In this document: piece by piece, positions 54,404 to 62,494 of the stretch
Layout of the letters: the number at the start of each line of letters is the position of its first letter
Numbering within the stretch: position 1 is the stretch's first letter
Assembly: GCA_030068525.1 (NCBI GenBank)
Contig: JASJOS010000004.1
Span: 124,001 to 188,000, forward strand
Direction: 5' to 3'
Length of the DNA stretch: 64,000 nucleotides
DNA from: Xanthocytophaga flava
Lineage (GTDB): Bacteria > Bacteroidota > Bacteroidia > Cytophagales > 172606-1
Position numbers and translations under genes: made by a program
Notes under the pieces: model-generated
What the model was told of the DNA's origin: nothing
The model's input: the letters and a program-made list of their open reading frames with translations, nothing else
Databases searched by the model: none

Positions 54404-54415
54404 CTTTTAAACCTC

Positions 54416-54709
54416 ATGAAATATACACCGCAGTTTTTATCAAAGATCGAAGATATCTTTGCAGAGTCTGATTATATACTTCGTTATGAAAAAGGCAACT
54501 TCAAAACGGGTTGGTGTGTGTTAAAAGAGACCAAAATAGTTGTTGTCAATAAGTTTTTACCATTAGAAGGACGTATCAATAGTGTAGTTGAGATTCTGAA
54601 ATCTGTAAACCTAAGTACCGAGAAGATGACAGAGAAAAGTAAAAAACTATTCTCTGAACTAAAAGGAGAACAGGCAAAAGACAAAGAAACAATACCAACT
54701 ACATCCTAA
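54416..54709 (+). CDS. Hypothetical small protein
   Basis: About 97 residues from ATG 54416 (KYTPQFLSKIEDIFAESDYI). Compact alpha/beta pattern with YEKGNFKTGWCVLKETKIVV and NKFLPLEGRINSVVEILKSV, and a Lys/Glu-rich tail. Family not certain; small proteins of this look occur beside metal-dependent hydrolases in Bacteroidota. The MBL-fold gene follows after 74 nt. Confidence 0.7.
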   Translation: MKYTPQFLSKIEDIFAESDYILRYEKGNFKTGWCVLKETKIVVVNKFLPLEGRINSVVEILKSVNLSTEKMTEKSKKLFSELKGEQAKDKETIPTTS

Positions 54710-54783
54710 GCGCCAAAAAATCTTTAGATATTACCCTTTTGTAAGATCATAGAGTCTACCACATTAATTTTTCTATTTGCTTT

Positions 54784-55563
54784 ATGGTTATTACCCTACT
54801 CGGCACAGGTACTTCACAAGGCGTTCCGGTAATAGGCTGTGATTGTGAAGTTTGCCGTTCAGTTGACTTTCGAGACAAAAGACTTCGTACTTCCGTACAT
54901 ATACAAACAGATGATCTGAGCCTTGTCATTGATACCGGTCCGGACTTTCGTCAACAAATGCTGCGGGAAAGAATCAATACACTGGATGCGGTACTGTTTA
55001 CCCATGAGCATAAAGATCACACAGCAGGCCTGGATGATATACGAGCGTATAATTTCCGCCAAAACCGGGATATGCCTGTGTATGGCCAACAACGTGTATT
55101 AGAATCCCTGCAACGTGATTTTGCTTACGCATTTGCAGAATTTAAATATCCGGGTATTCCACAGATTCAACTACATACAATTGAAGGACATCCTTTCTCT
55201 ATACAAAATACCACGATCATTCCCATTGATGTACTTCATTACAAATTACCAGTTCTGGGTTTTCGAATAGGAGACTTCTCTTATATCACTGATGCTAACT
55301 ACATTTCAGAAACAGAGATGGAAAAGTTAAAAGGCTCCAGAGTAATTGTTTTTGATGCCTTGCAACAAGAGCCACACCTTTCCCATTTTACGTTGAACGA
55401 AGCGGTCGAAATCCTTACAAGATTACAACCAGAAGAGGCTTACCTCACCCATATTAGTCATCGGATGGGACTGCATTCTTCAATCAATAAAATTCTGCCA
55501 CCATTTATTCGAATGGGCTATGATGGAATGCAGATTAGAATGAACAAGAAAATACCTGTGTAG
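54784..55563 (+). CDS. PhnP-like metallo-beta-lactamase-fold hydrolase
   Basis: 259 residues. GTGTSQGVPVIGCDCEVC at the start (with a Cys pair as in PhnP), metal motif FTHEHKDHTAGLDDIRAYN, and later DVLHYKLPVLGFRIG, YITDANYIS and LTHISHRMG. Members are cyclic phosphodiesterases or lactonases of the RNase Z-like class. Substrate unknown. Confidence 0.88.
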   Translation: MVITLLGTGTSQGVPVIGCDCEVCRSVDFRDKRLRTSVHIQTDDLSLVIDTGPDFRQQMLRERINTLDAVLFTHEHKDHTAGLDDIRAYNFRQNRDMPVYGQQRVLESLQRDFAYAFAEFKYPGIPQIQLHTIEGHPFSIQNTTIIPIDVLHYKLPVLGFRIGDFSYITDANYISETEMEKLKGSRVIVFDALQQEPHLSHFTLNEAVEILTRLQPEEAYLTHISHRMGLHSSINKILPPFIRMGYDGMQIRMNKKIPV

Positions 55564-55738
55564 CTTTTATCTACTAATACAACCGTTCATCAATATGTAA
55601 TTTGATAGTGATCATAGAATCTTTCAAGTTGCATTTAGAGAATAAAAACAGATTATCTAAATCTCAAACCACGGATTGCCATCTATGGTATAATACTTGT
55701 ACAGTAGTTTGCGCAAAACCTTTAACTATTCAATTATC

Positions 55739-56242
55739 ATGAAAAAATCAATTCTGCTTACGTTTGCATTTGCCTTGGCATCTATTCTTGCTTTTGGCCA
55801 AAACCCTCCTAAAAGCCCTCGTATTACATCTGAAAGTAAGTTTATTAAAGTTTCGTATGGACAGCCTTCTAAAAGAGGTCGGACTATTTTCGGTCCTAAT
55901 GGCATTGAACCTTTTGGAAAAGTATGGCGTACAGGTGCGAACCAGGCTACTGAGATTACATTTACTAAAGACGGTAAATTCGGCGGAACTCCTGTAAAAG
56001 CTGGAACCTATACACTATTTACTATTCCGGAAGAAAAAGAATGGACTGTGTTGTTGAACAGCCAGTTAGGTCAGTTTGGAGCGTTTGAATATGATAAATA
56101 CAAGGATAAGAATGTATTGGAAGTAAAGGTGCCTGTAAAAAAACTTTCTTCACCAGTAGAAAAATTCACTATTACACCAAGTGATAAAGATCTGAAAATC
56201 GAATGGGATCAGACAAGCGTTGTTGTGCCTGTAAGCTTCTAA
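55739..56242 (+). CDS. DUF2911 family secreted protein
   Basis: 167 residues from ATG 55739 (KKSILLTFAFALASILAFGQ); the ATG at 55697 lies upstream of the signal peptide and was rejected. DUF2911 core: FIKVSYGQPSKRGRTIFG, PFGKVWRTGANQATEITFTK, VKAGTYTLFTIPEEKEWTVL, ILNS-like NSQLGQFGAF. Common Bacteroidota periplasmic protein of unknown role. Confidence 0.9.
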   Translation: MKKSILLTFAFALASILAFGQNPPKSPRITSESKFIKVSYGQPSKRGRTIFGPNGIEPFGKVWRTGANQATEITFTKDGKFGGTPVKAGTYTLFTIPEEKEWTVLLNSQLGQFGAFEYDKYKDKNVLEVKVPVKKLSSPVEKFTITPSDKDLKIEWDQTSVVVPVSF

Positions 56243-56252
56243 TCTGAATTGC

Positions 56253-56293
56253 TAAACAAAAAGGATTCCAATAATTGGAATCCTTTTTGTTTA
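56253..56293. terminator. Bidirectional terminator
   Basis: 19-bp perfect palindrome arms with a 3-nt loop (around AATAATT), with A- and T-runs, between DUF2911 (+) and LysR (-) genes. Confidence 0.93.
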
Positions 56294-57190
56294 CTCTTTT
56301 ATGTGGTCAGGTGTAGGCAAAAATTGTTTCAGGAGCTCCAGAAATGCAGACAGTTCTACTGTTCTCTCCTGAGCCCACACCAATCGCATCTCTACCTTAT
56401 CCGGAATGTTGCTCAGCTCCTGATACTTTATATCCAGTTGTATGCCTTTGAGAGTCGATTTTCCCATCAAAGTTATTCCTATCCCTGCTTCCACTAAGCG
56501 TAGCACACTAGCTGAATTTGGAGATTCATGCACTGTTCGTGGTAAAAATCCATGATTCTGAAAGATTCGAAGTATATTCTCCACATATCCCTGGCTTTCC
56601 CGTTGCGGAGGTAAAATCCAGTCCTCCTGACAAAAGTCTCTTAGGTTGACTATCCCCGTAATTGAAAATGGATGAGATTGAGGGAGTATCAAAGCGAAGT
56701 TTTCCTGATAAATTACCCTACTACTCAAAGCAGGTGGGACAATAGAATTAGGCATAAAGCCTATATCAAGTTCATTGTTCAGGAGCTTTTCACAGATTAA
56801 TCTATTGCTAGCTTCTATAAGCATTGTTTTTACTTGAGGAGCCTCTTTTCTTAATTGTTTTAGTAATACCGGAATCACCGATTGCATAGCTGAACTTGCA
56901 TGACCAATCCTATACTCTCCTGCTTCTCCTCTGTGAATCTGTCCGGTACGATACGTAACATCCTCCAACTGATGCAGAAGCTTTTCGATATGCTGTTTGA
57001 AAAAACGACCTGCTTCTGTCAACTCTATCTTTCGTTTGGTACGATCAAATAACACAGCACCCACTTCTTCTTCCAATTGTTGCATCTGACGGGTAAGCGC
57101 AGGTTGAGCAACAGGAATTTCATCTGCTGCCTTACGAAAGCTAAGAGTCTCTGCTACCAGCAAAAAATTTTGTAATTGATAAATTGTCAT
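56291..57190 (-). CDS. LysR-family transcriptional regulator
   Basis: 299 residues from ATG 57190 (TIYQLQNFLLVAETLSFRKA). N-terminal helix-turn-helix: FRKAADEIPVAQPALTRQMQ, LEEEVGAVLFDRTKRKIELT; C-terminal substrate-binding domain. Divergent from the EamA transporter gene with a 102-nt gap, so it probably controls that gene. Confidence 0.93.
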   Translation of the reverse strand: MTIYQLQNFLLVAETLSFRKAADEIPVAQPALTRQMQQLEEEVGAVLFDRTKRKIELTEAGRFFKQHIEKLLHQLEDVTYRTGQIHRGEAGEYRIGHASSAMQSVIPVLLKQLRKEAPQVKTMLIEASNRLICEKLLNNELDIGFMPNSIVPPALSSRVIYQENFALILPQSHPFSITGIVNLRDFCQEDWILPPQRESQGYVENILRIFQNHGFLPRTVHESPNSASVLRLVEAGIGITLMGKSTLKGIQLDIKYQELSNIPDKVEMRLVWAQERTVELSAFLELLKQFLPTPDHIKE

Positions 57191-57197
57191 GATATAT

Positions 57198-57219
57198 CTG
57201 ATATCATTTATAGTATCAG
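57198..57219. promoter_or_regulatory. Inverted repeat in the LysR/EamA intergenic region
   Basis: CTGATA N10 TATCAG, a likely LysR-type binding site between the divergent starts 57190 and 57293. Confidence 0.5.
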
Positions 57220-57292
57220 TCAATCGAAAATAAGTATTTTTTTCGATCAAACAAATGCAATTACTTTGTCTGACAATCAAACAACTACAACT

Positions 57293-58186
57293 ATGTTATC
57301 CACCTCTACATCCCGGTATACTCCAGCAACTCTTGTCTGGATAGCCTTTGTCTTATTAACTCTTACCTGGGGTAGTTCTTTCATCTTGATAAAGAAAGGC
57401 CTGCAAAGCTATTCTACCTGGCAGGTAGCTACCCTTCGACTAGTTTCAGCCTCTGTGATTATGATACCACTTGCACTAGTTTATATCCGGCAGATACCCA
57501 AAGAGAAAATTCAGTATGTGGTTCTGTCAAGCTTATTAAGTATGTTTACTCCTGCTTATCTCTTCTGTGCAGGCCAGACAGGACTTAGTAGCTCTATTGT
57601 AGGTGTATTGAATGCACTGACCCCTGGTTTTACATTTTTGGTGGGAGTTCTTTTCTTTCATCAGAGAAGCAGATGGATACAGATAGCAGGCCTGCTAGTG
57701 GGTCTGGCAGGCACATTATTTCTGGTACTGATTACAGCACAAGGCACAGTAGTATTAAATGGTTACGCAATTCTGATTGTGTTGGCAACAGTCAGTTATG
57801 GTTTTAATATCAATATTATCAAGAATCATCTTGCCTCCATCAACCCTGTTCATCTTACAACGGTTGCGGTTTCTATCTCAGGTTTACTGGCATTACTTTA
57901 TTCCATTGTTACCCATACAGATTTATTACAGATCACAACGCCTGAAGAAAAAACTTCATTCGCTGCCGTAGTGACTTTAGGTATAATGGGAACTGCATTT
58001 GCGCAATTGGTATTCAATAGTATAATCAAGGTTTCTTCTGCAGTCTTTTCCAGCTCGGTAACCTATTTCGTCCCTGTTATTGCTGTATTCTGGGGGGTAT
58101 GGGATGGAGAAGTCCTTTTGCTATGGCATTATCTGGGTATACTACTTATCATCGTTAGTGTGTTCATATTGAATAAAAGCAGATAG
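57293..58186 (+). CDS. EamA-family (DMT) transporter
   Basis: 297 residues from ATG 57293; the frame is open to 57176, but that would overlap the LysR start. Ten membrane helices in two EamA repeats: LTWGSSFILIKKGLQSY and the C-terminal FNSIIKVSSAVFSSSVTYFV, PVIAVFWGVWDGEVLLLWHY. Exports small metabolites, often amino acids. Likely regulated by the divergent LysR protein. Confidence 0.9.
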   Translation: MLSTSTSRYTPATLVWIAFVLLTLTWGSSFILIKKGLQSYSTWQVATLRLVSASVIMIPLALVYIRQIPKEKIQYVVLSSLLSMFTPAYLFCAGQTGLSSSIVGVLNALTPGFTFLVGVLFFHQRSRWIQIAGLLVGLAGTLFLVLITAQGTVVLNGYAILIVLATVSYGFNINIIKNHLASINPVHLTTVAVSISGLLALLYSIVTHTDLLQITTPEEKTSFAAVVTLGIMGTAFAQLVFNSIIKVSSAVFSSSVTYFVPVIAVFWGVWDGEVLLLWHYLGILLIIVSVFILNKSR

Positions 58187-58221
58187 ATAGCGTTCATCAT
58201 ATAGTAACCAAACAAGCTTAT

Positions 58222-58257
58222 TACTCAAAGAACCTCATGTATGAGGTTCTTTGAGTA
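58222..58257. terminator. Bidirectional terminator
   Basis: 17-bp arms (TACTCAAAGAACCTCAT / ATGAGGTTCTTTGAGTA) with a 2-nt formal loop, between EamA (+) and the lipoprotein gene (-). Confidence 0.85.
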
Positions 58258-58265
58258 GTTTATAA

Positions 58266-58730
58266 TTAGTTACAGTTTGTTTTCTTTAAAGGAGTATTGC
58301 TATCAAACTTCAGAGCGGCTTTATCCTTAAAAACCATCTTTCCCTCTTTTTCTTCTATATCTCCAAATCCTTCTATCAAATTATCATCCTTTTTCAGGAA
58401 AACAACTTCTCTTACAGATTGCACACCTTCAGACATAAAAGAATATTCTGCAACTAATGTATCGCCATGCATCTGTCCAGTCAGCGAACCTGTATTTTTA
58501 TCTTTTTCGAATAACTTATACTGCAATGCCCCTGTTATATTACCATCGGCCAAAGTAAATTGAGTTGCAATTGTATCTTTATCTGTTACATACGAATAAC
58601 ATTCCGTAGTAGAGACAGGCGCAGAGTTGGCATCTTCTGTTTTGGTATCTGTTTGATTTTGTTTAGTGTCACACGCTGTAAGGCATAACAGAAAGATGCC
58701 TGAAATATAAAAATGACGCAAGTTTTGCAT
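58266..58730 (-). CDS. Hypothetical lipoprotein
   Basis: 154 residues from ATG 58730 (QNLRHFYISGIFLLCLTACD), lipobox LTAC; the longer frame to 58805 lacks a proper signal start. Body beta-rich (DTIATQFTLADGNITGALQY, FMSEGVQSVREVVFLKKDDN). Family not recognised. Starts 37 nt after the lipase gene. Confidence 0.75.
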   Translation of the reverse strand: MQNLRHFYISGIFLLCLTACDTKQNQTDTKTEDANSAPVSTTECYSYVTDKDTIATQFTLADGNITGALQYKLFEKDKNTGSLTGQMHGDTLVAEYSFMSEGVQSVREVVFLKKDDNLIEGFGDIEEKEGKMVFKDKAALKFDSNTPLKKTNCN

Positions 58731-58767
58731 TACAAATGGGAATAAGTGAAAAATTGAGTTATAAAAA

Positions 58768-60249
58768 TTAAAGTTCTCTTGTAAATCGCATAAGAGGTAA
58801 TTCATTTATATAGAAAGTAAGTGTATTATCTGCTATGGCATACTTGTTCACTTTCTTTAAAGCATCCATAAAAGCCTGTTCCCCACCTCCTTCACAAAAC
58901 ATACGAGTCATAACAAAGGTGTCAGGAAAACGAATAGTTTGATCTATTATAGTAAACTGTCCTCTAAATGAATTACAACTACTATTTCCAGCTACTGTAC
59001 GATTATTCGTGTGTAAAGTTATAGAAGGCTTTTGATTGGGATATAGACCATCAAAAGTAATTTTCGGGCCTGAAATATAAGTTAACTCCCATGTTCCATC
59101 AAGAAAAGGTAATGCCAAAGAATCTGTAAGTGTACCATGCTGGTTCCAGGCAAGTTTTTCTGTTAAATACATATAAGGGGCATGAAAGTGATGCACAAAT
59201 ACCTTCTCTTTATTATCGGGATACAATTTATAATACTCTTCATCTGCCAGCAACACTATGATTGATCCTGTACGCACATAATTATTGCTACTATAATAGT
59301 CAGGTGATATATAACCGTTCAGGTTCTTCTTTACCAATTTGTATGCCATTTTACCCAAATAGTTCTGATAGCGTTTTTGTGCTTTGAGAGAAGGTTTACT
59401 CAATCTATTGTACACATAGTTAAGAGCAATTCGTTGAAAAAACTTTTGTTTTTTAATAATCCCTCTGGCGTTTGCAAATAGATTGGTTGTATTAAAATCA
59501 TGGATCGTTTGTACAGAAAGTGGCACTTCCGGCACCCAATCTGCGGAATTAACTACATTATATGCCCAACCATTTTGTGTCATTGCTTCGTATTCATAGG
59601 CAAAAAACAAATTTCCCGGTTTAGGTCCTGCACTACAATAAGTCTTAAAACGTATATCTTCAGGTAGCTGCTTATTTTTTTGTAGGCTATACAAGTAGGC
59701 TGTCATCAGATAAGCAATACCTCCACCCTGACTATGCCCCATGATAATCATATCTTTAATTCCTTTTTTATAACAGGAGTCTATTTTGGGTAGAATATCT
59801 TTTGATAGAAATGCCGTACTAACCAACCATCCTACATGAACAGCCGCTTTGGGATTTGATGCCAGTTCATAAACAAACTTCTCCTTATCACTTATTTCAA
59901 GTTCTCCTTTGGCAGGAACCATAGCAGAATAAAAGTTTGCCAACCAGCTTACACTGCTTGCAACACTACCTCTGATGCTAATAACGCCCACAGAATGTTG
60001 TTTATTTACCCATAAATCCCAACGGTTCTCTAACCCAACTACAGGAGAACGGTATACAAAAGCATACTGTTGAGGCTTTGCGATGGCATTAACATAGGTT
60101 GTATCACCAAAGCGGGCTGAAACCTTCATTAATTCCATATATTCACTTTTATCAAATCCTGGCTTTAATACTTGTGTATATGCCAGAGTTACACTTAGAA
60201 ATATGAACACAATAGAATGACTGAGGGCTCTAGACATCTCCTTTTTCAT
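58768..60249 (-). CDS. Lipase (class 3) fused to a META/HslJ-like domain
   Basis: 493 residues from ATG 60249; an upstream TTG was rejected. Signal peptide (about 1-26). Alpha/beta-hydrolase class 3 part: VISIRGSVASSVSWLANF, nucleophile elbow IMGHSQGGGIAYLMTAY, and later YCSAGPKPGN and ADWVPEVP. C-terminal domain about 385-490 resembles META/HslJ: LDGTWELTYISGPKITFDGL, RTVAGNSSCNSFRGQFTI. Probably a secreted esterase. Confidence 0.82.
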   Translation of the reverse strand: MKKEMSRALSHSIVFIFLSVTLAYTQVLKPGFDKSEYMELMKVSARFGDTTYVNAIAKPQQYAFVYRSPVVGLENRWDLWVNKQHSVGVISIRGSVASSVSWLANFYSAMVPAKGELEISDKEKFVYELASNPKAAVHVGWLVSTAFLSKDILPKIDSCYKKGIKDMIIMGHSQGGGIAYLMTAYLYSLQKNKQLPEDIRFKTYCSAGPKPGNLFFAYEYEAMTQNGWAYNVVNSADWVPEVPLSVQTIHDFNTTNLFANARGIIKKQKFFQRIALNYVYNRLSKPSLKAQKRYQNYLGKMAYKLVKKNLNGYISPDYYSSNNYVRTGSIIVLLADEEYYKLYPDNKEKVFVHHFHAPYMYLTEKLAWNQHGTLTDSLALPFLDGTWELTYISGPKITFDGLYPNQKPSITLHTNNRTVAGNSSCNSFRGQFTIIDQTIRFPDTFVMTRMFCEGGGEQAFMDALKKVNKYAIADNTLTFYINELPLMRFTREL

Positions 60250-60358
60250 ACTGGACAAACTTTACGGATAAATAAACTGTCTTTTTAACTTCCTATCTGA
60301 TGAATTGTTTTGCATTCTTTTAAGAATAGTATAAACCACCTGATCAGCCACAAAAAAA

Positions 60359-60378
60359 CCCTGTAGTGTACTACAGGG
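60359..60378 (-). terminator. Terminator after the cytochrome-linked dehydrogenase gene
   Basis: CCCTGTAG TGTA CTACAGGG with A7 on the left, i.e. a T-run in the minus-strand transcript. Confidence 0.9.
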
Positions 60379-60402
60379 TTTTACTTTATATAAATCTATT
60401 TA

Positions 60403-62409
60403 TTAAGGATTTGGCTTATCACTATTTGTCTTTCCTAATGAATTGATCCAGGCTGCAATTTTCAATGCATCAGCCTTAGGTACCTGTGGCATTGGTGCCA
60501 TTGGAGTAGCATATCCAGGCCAGTTCTCAGGTTTAGGATTATAGATCAGTTCTACAATCTTCTCATTAGAATACTTCCGTTTTGCTACATCTGCATAGGA
60601 TGGACCTACCACTCTTTTTTCAGCAGAGTGACATGCCAGACACGTATGTTTACGCAATAACGGCATAATCTCTTCTGTAGTAGGCACTGCCGCAGTTGCA
60701 GGCTTTACTTCCTTCTTGGTAGCAGGTTGTGTTCCTGTTTTTGTTGATTTGGCAGGAGTTTTTGAAGTAGCAGGAGTAGTTGCGGCTGCAGCCGAATTTT
60801 TCTTACTTACTTCTGCCATGTTCAGTTTTTCACCAGCAGGAATAGCATTAAGTGTATAAAAAGCAGTAGGGTGTACCAAAGACCATGAATTTTCACGAGT
60901 TCTTACACCTTCTAATAACAATTCATGCACATAATACTCACGCAGATTATCTACTACTACACGAACTTTCATTCCATCTTCACTTACTTTTACTCCCTTC
61001 ACTGTACAACGCTCTTCATTGATGGTTGGACTACCATATACAGGATAGTATTTATATGTAAAGCTTTTTACCTGATAGGAAGCGATGTCTTCAGCAGAAG
61101 CTTTGTCTACAGGCATTGTAAATTCCACTTCAAATCCGTCAGGCATAGCACGTACAGCTTTCATTTCAAAAGGCATTTTTCCGTTCCAGATTAAGCGTTG
61201 CAGACCTTGATTAGCATCTCCGGCAGATCCCCATCCACGATTTGTTTCACCCACAAACAACGATCCATCTTTCCCCCAGGACATACGTAGCACACCAGAC
61301 TGGAAACCACTACGAAAATCAAAAGCAGCACCCTGATATTCTCCGTTTACTTTCTCCAGGAATACACGCATAATTTTGCTTTGCCCCTGATCCCCTACAA
61401 ATACCTGACCAGCAAAAGGACCAAATTTACCTACTGTTTCATCGGTAATGATCTCAGAGTTAGATATACCTAAGATCCCATGAGGCAACCAAACGGCAGG
61501 CGTCTTTAATTGAGGAAAATCTTTTTTGTATGTGAATAACGGAGCCTCTTTCCCTTCACGATTGTTTTCAGGCTTCACAGCACGTCCATTCTGACGAACA
61601 AAACGTGGATCTACTTTGGCATACAATTGCTCAGTAGTAACTTTTACAGGCTTGTCTGTTAGTTCGTTCACTTGTGTTTGTTTAGCCCAGCGCAAACCTG
61701 CAGGGTGGCCTGTAAAATCACCTTTTGCCACATGCCAGATACCACCAGATCCCATCCAGTCACCTTGGTTATCATCATAGAAAAATTCACCATCTATAAT
61801 ACCTATACCGCAAGGAGAGCGCATTCCTGTAGCCCAGGGTTCCATTTTACCATCAGGTGTAATACGCATTGTCCAACCTCTCCAGGGTACACGACTTTCT
61901 CCACGCCACCATTCCTCATCTCCAAAAGCAACGTTACCCGTTACAAAGAAAGATCCGTCAGGAGCTATTTTAGGACCGAAACTATATTCGTGATAGTGTC
62001 CGGACAAAGGCCATGCATAGACAGTTTCATAGCTATCTGCTTTGCCATCGCCATTCTTGTCTGTCAGTTTGGTAAGTTCACCACGTTGCGCGCAATATAA
62101 CGAACCATCTTTGTACACCAGGCCTAGAATTTCATGCAGTCCACTGGCAAACTTTGTAAAGGAGGGATATGCCCCATTGCTCATGTATGGATTCTTGATT
62201 ACCCATACATCCCCCCGACGGGTAGATACAGCAATATCACCATTAGGCAGTGTAGTAACTCCCCCTACTTCCATAACAATTCCTTCCGGAACAGGAATAG
62301 TAGCAATTTTATAGAAATCTTCTTCCTTAGGCGATTCCTGTGCCTGCATACTCAATGGTAGCAACACAGCTGCAGACCACCCAATAATATGTTTTAGAAA
62401 TGTCTTCAT
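60403..62409 (-). CDS. Secreted sugar dehydrogenase-like beta-propeller with C-terminal cytochrome c
   Basis: 668 residues from ATG 62409. Signal peptide (about 1-24). Six-bladed propeller-like part resembling soluble glucose/sorbosone dehydrogenases: GGVTTLPNGDIAVSTRRGDV, FASGLHEILGLVYKDG, TRMRSP-like GMRSPCGIGIIDGEFFY, VFVGDQGQSKIMRV. Pro/Ala/Thr/Lys-rich linker (about 555-590), then a cytochrome c domain with the heme motif CLACH (about 608) and distal Met in PMAPMPQVP. Passes electrons from sugar oxidation to a respiratory chain. The DUF1080 gene upstream on the same strand suggests a common sugar pathway. Confidence 0.85.
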   Translation of the reverse strand: MKTFLKHIIGWSAAVLLPLSMQAQESPKEEDFYKIATIPVPEGIVMEVGGVTTLPNGDIAVSTRRGDVWVIKNPYMSNGAYPSFTKFASGLHEILGLVYKDGSLYCAQRGELTKLTDKNGDGKADSYETVYAWPLSGHYHEYSFGPKIAPDGSFFVTGNVAFGDEEWWRGESRVPWRGWTMRITPDGKMEPWATGMRSPCGIGIIDGEFFYDDNQGDWMGSGGIWHVAKGDFTGHPAGLRWAKQTQVNELTDKPVKVTTEQLYAKVDPRFVRQNGRAVKPENNREGKEAPLFTYKKDFPQLKTPAVWLPHGILGISNSEIITDETVGKFGPFAGQVFVGDQGQSKIMRVFLEKVNGEYQGAAFDFRSGFQSGVLRMSWGKDGSLFVGETNRGWGSAGDANQGLQRLIWNGKMPFEMKAVRAMPDGFEVEFTMPVDKASAEDIASYQVKSFTYKYYPVYGSPTINEERCTVKGVKVSEDGMKVRVVVDNLREYYVHELLLEGVRTRENSWSLVHPTAFYTLNAIPAGEKLNMAEVSKKNSAAAATTPATSKTPAKSTKTGTQPATKKEVKPATAAVPTTEEIMPLLRKHTCLACHSAEKRVVGPSYADVAKRKYSNEKIVELIYNPKPENWPGYATPMAPMPQVPKADALKIAAWINSLGKTNSDKPNP

Positions 62410-62494
62410 AAATAGTATGAACAAAGCTTTTAATCTTTTAAACAGGTATTTTCAAAACGGACACCGTTGTATTTCAAAATACAATGAATGTTTG

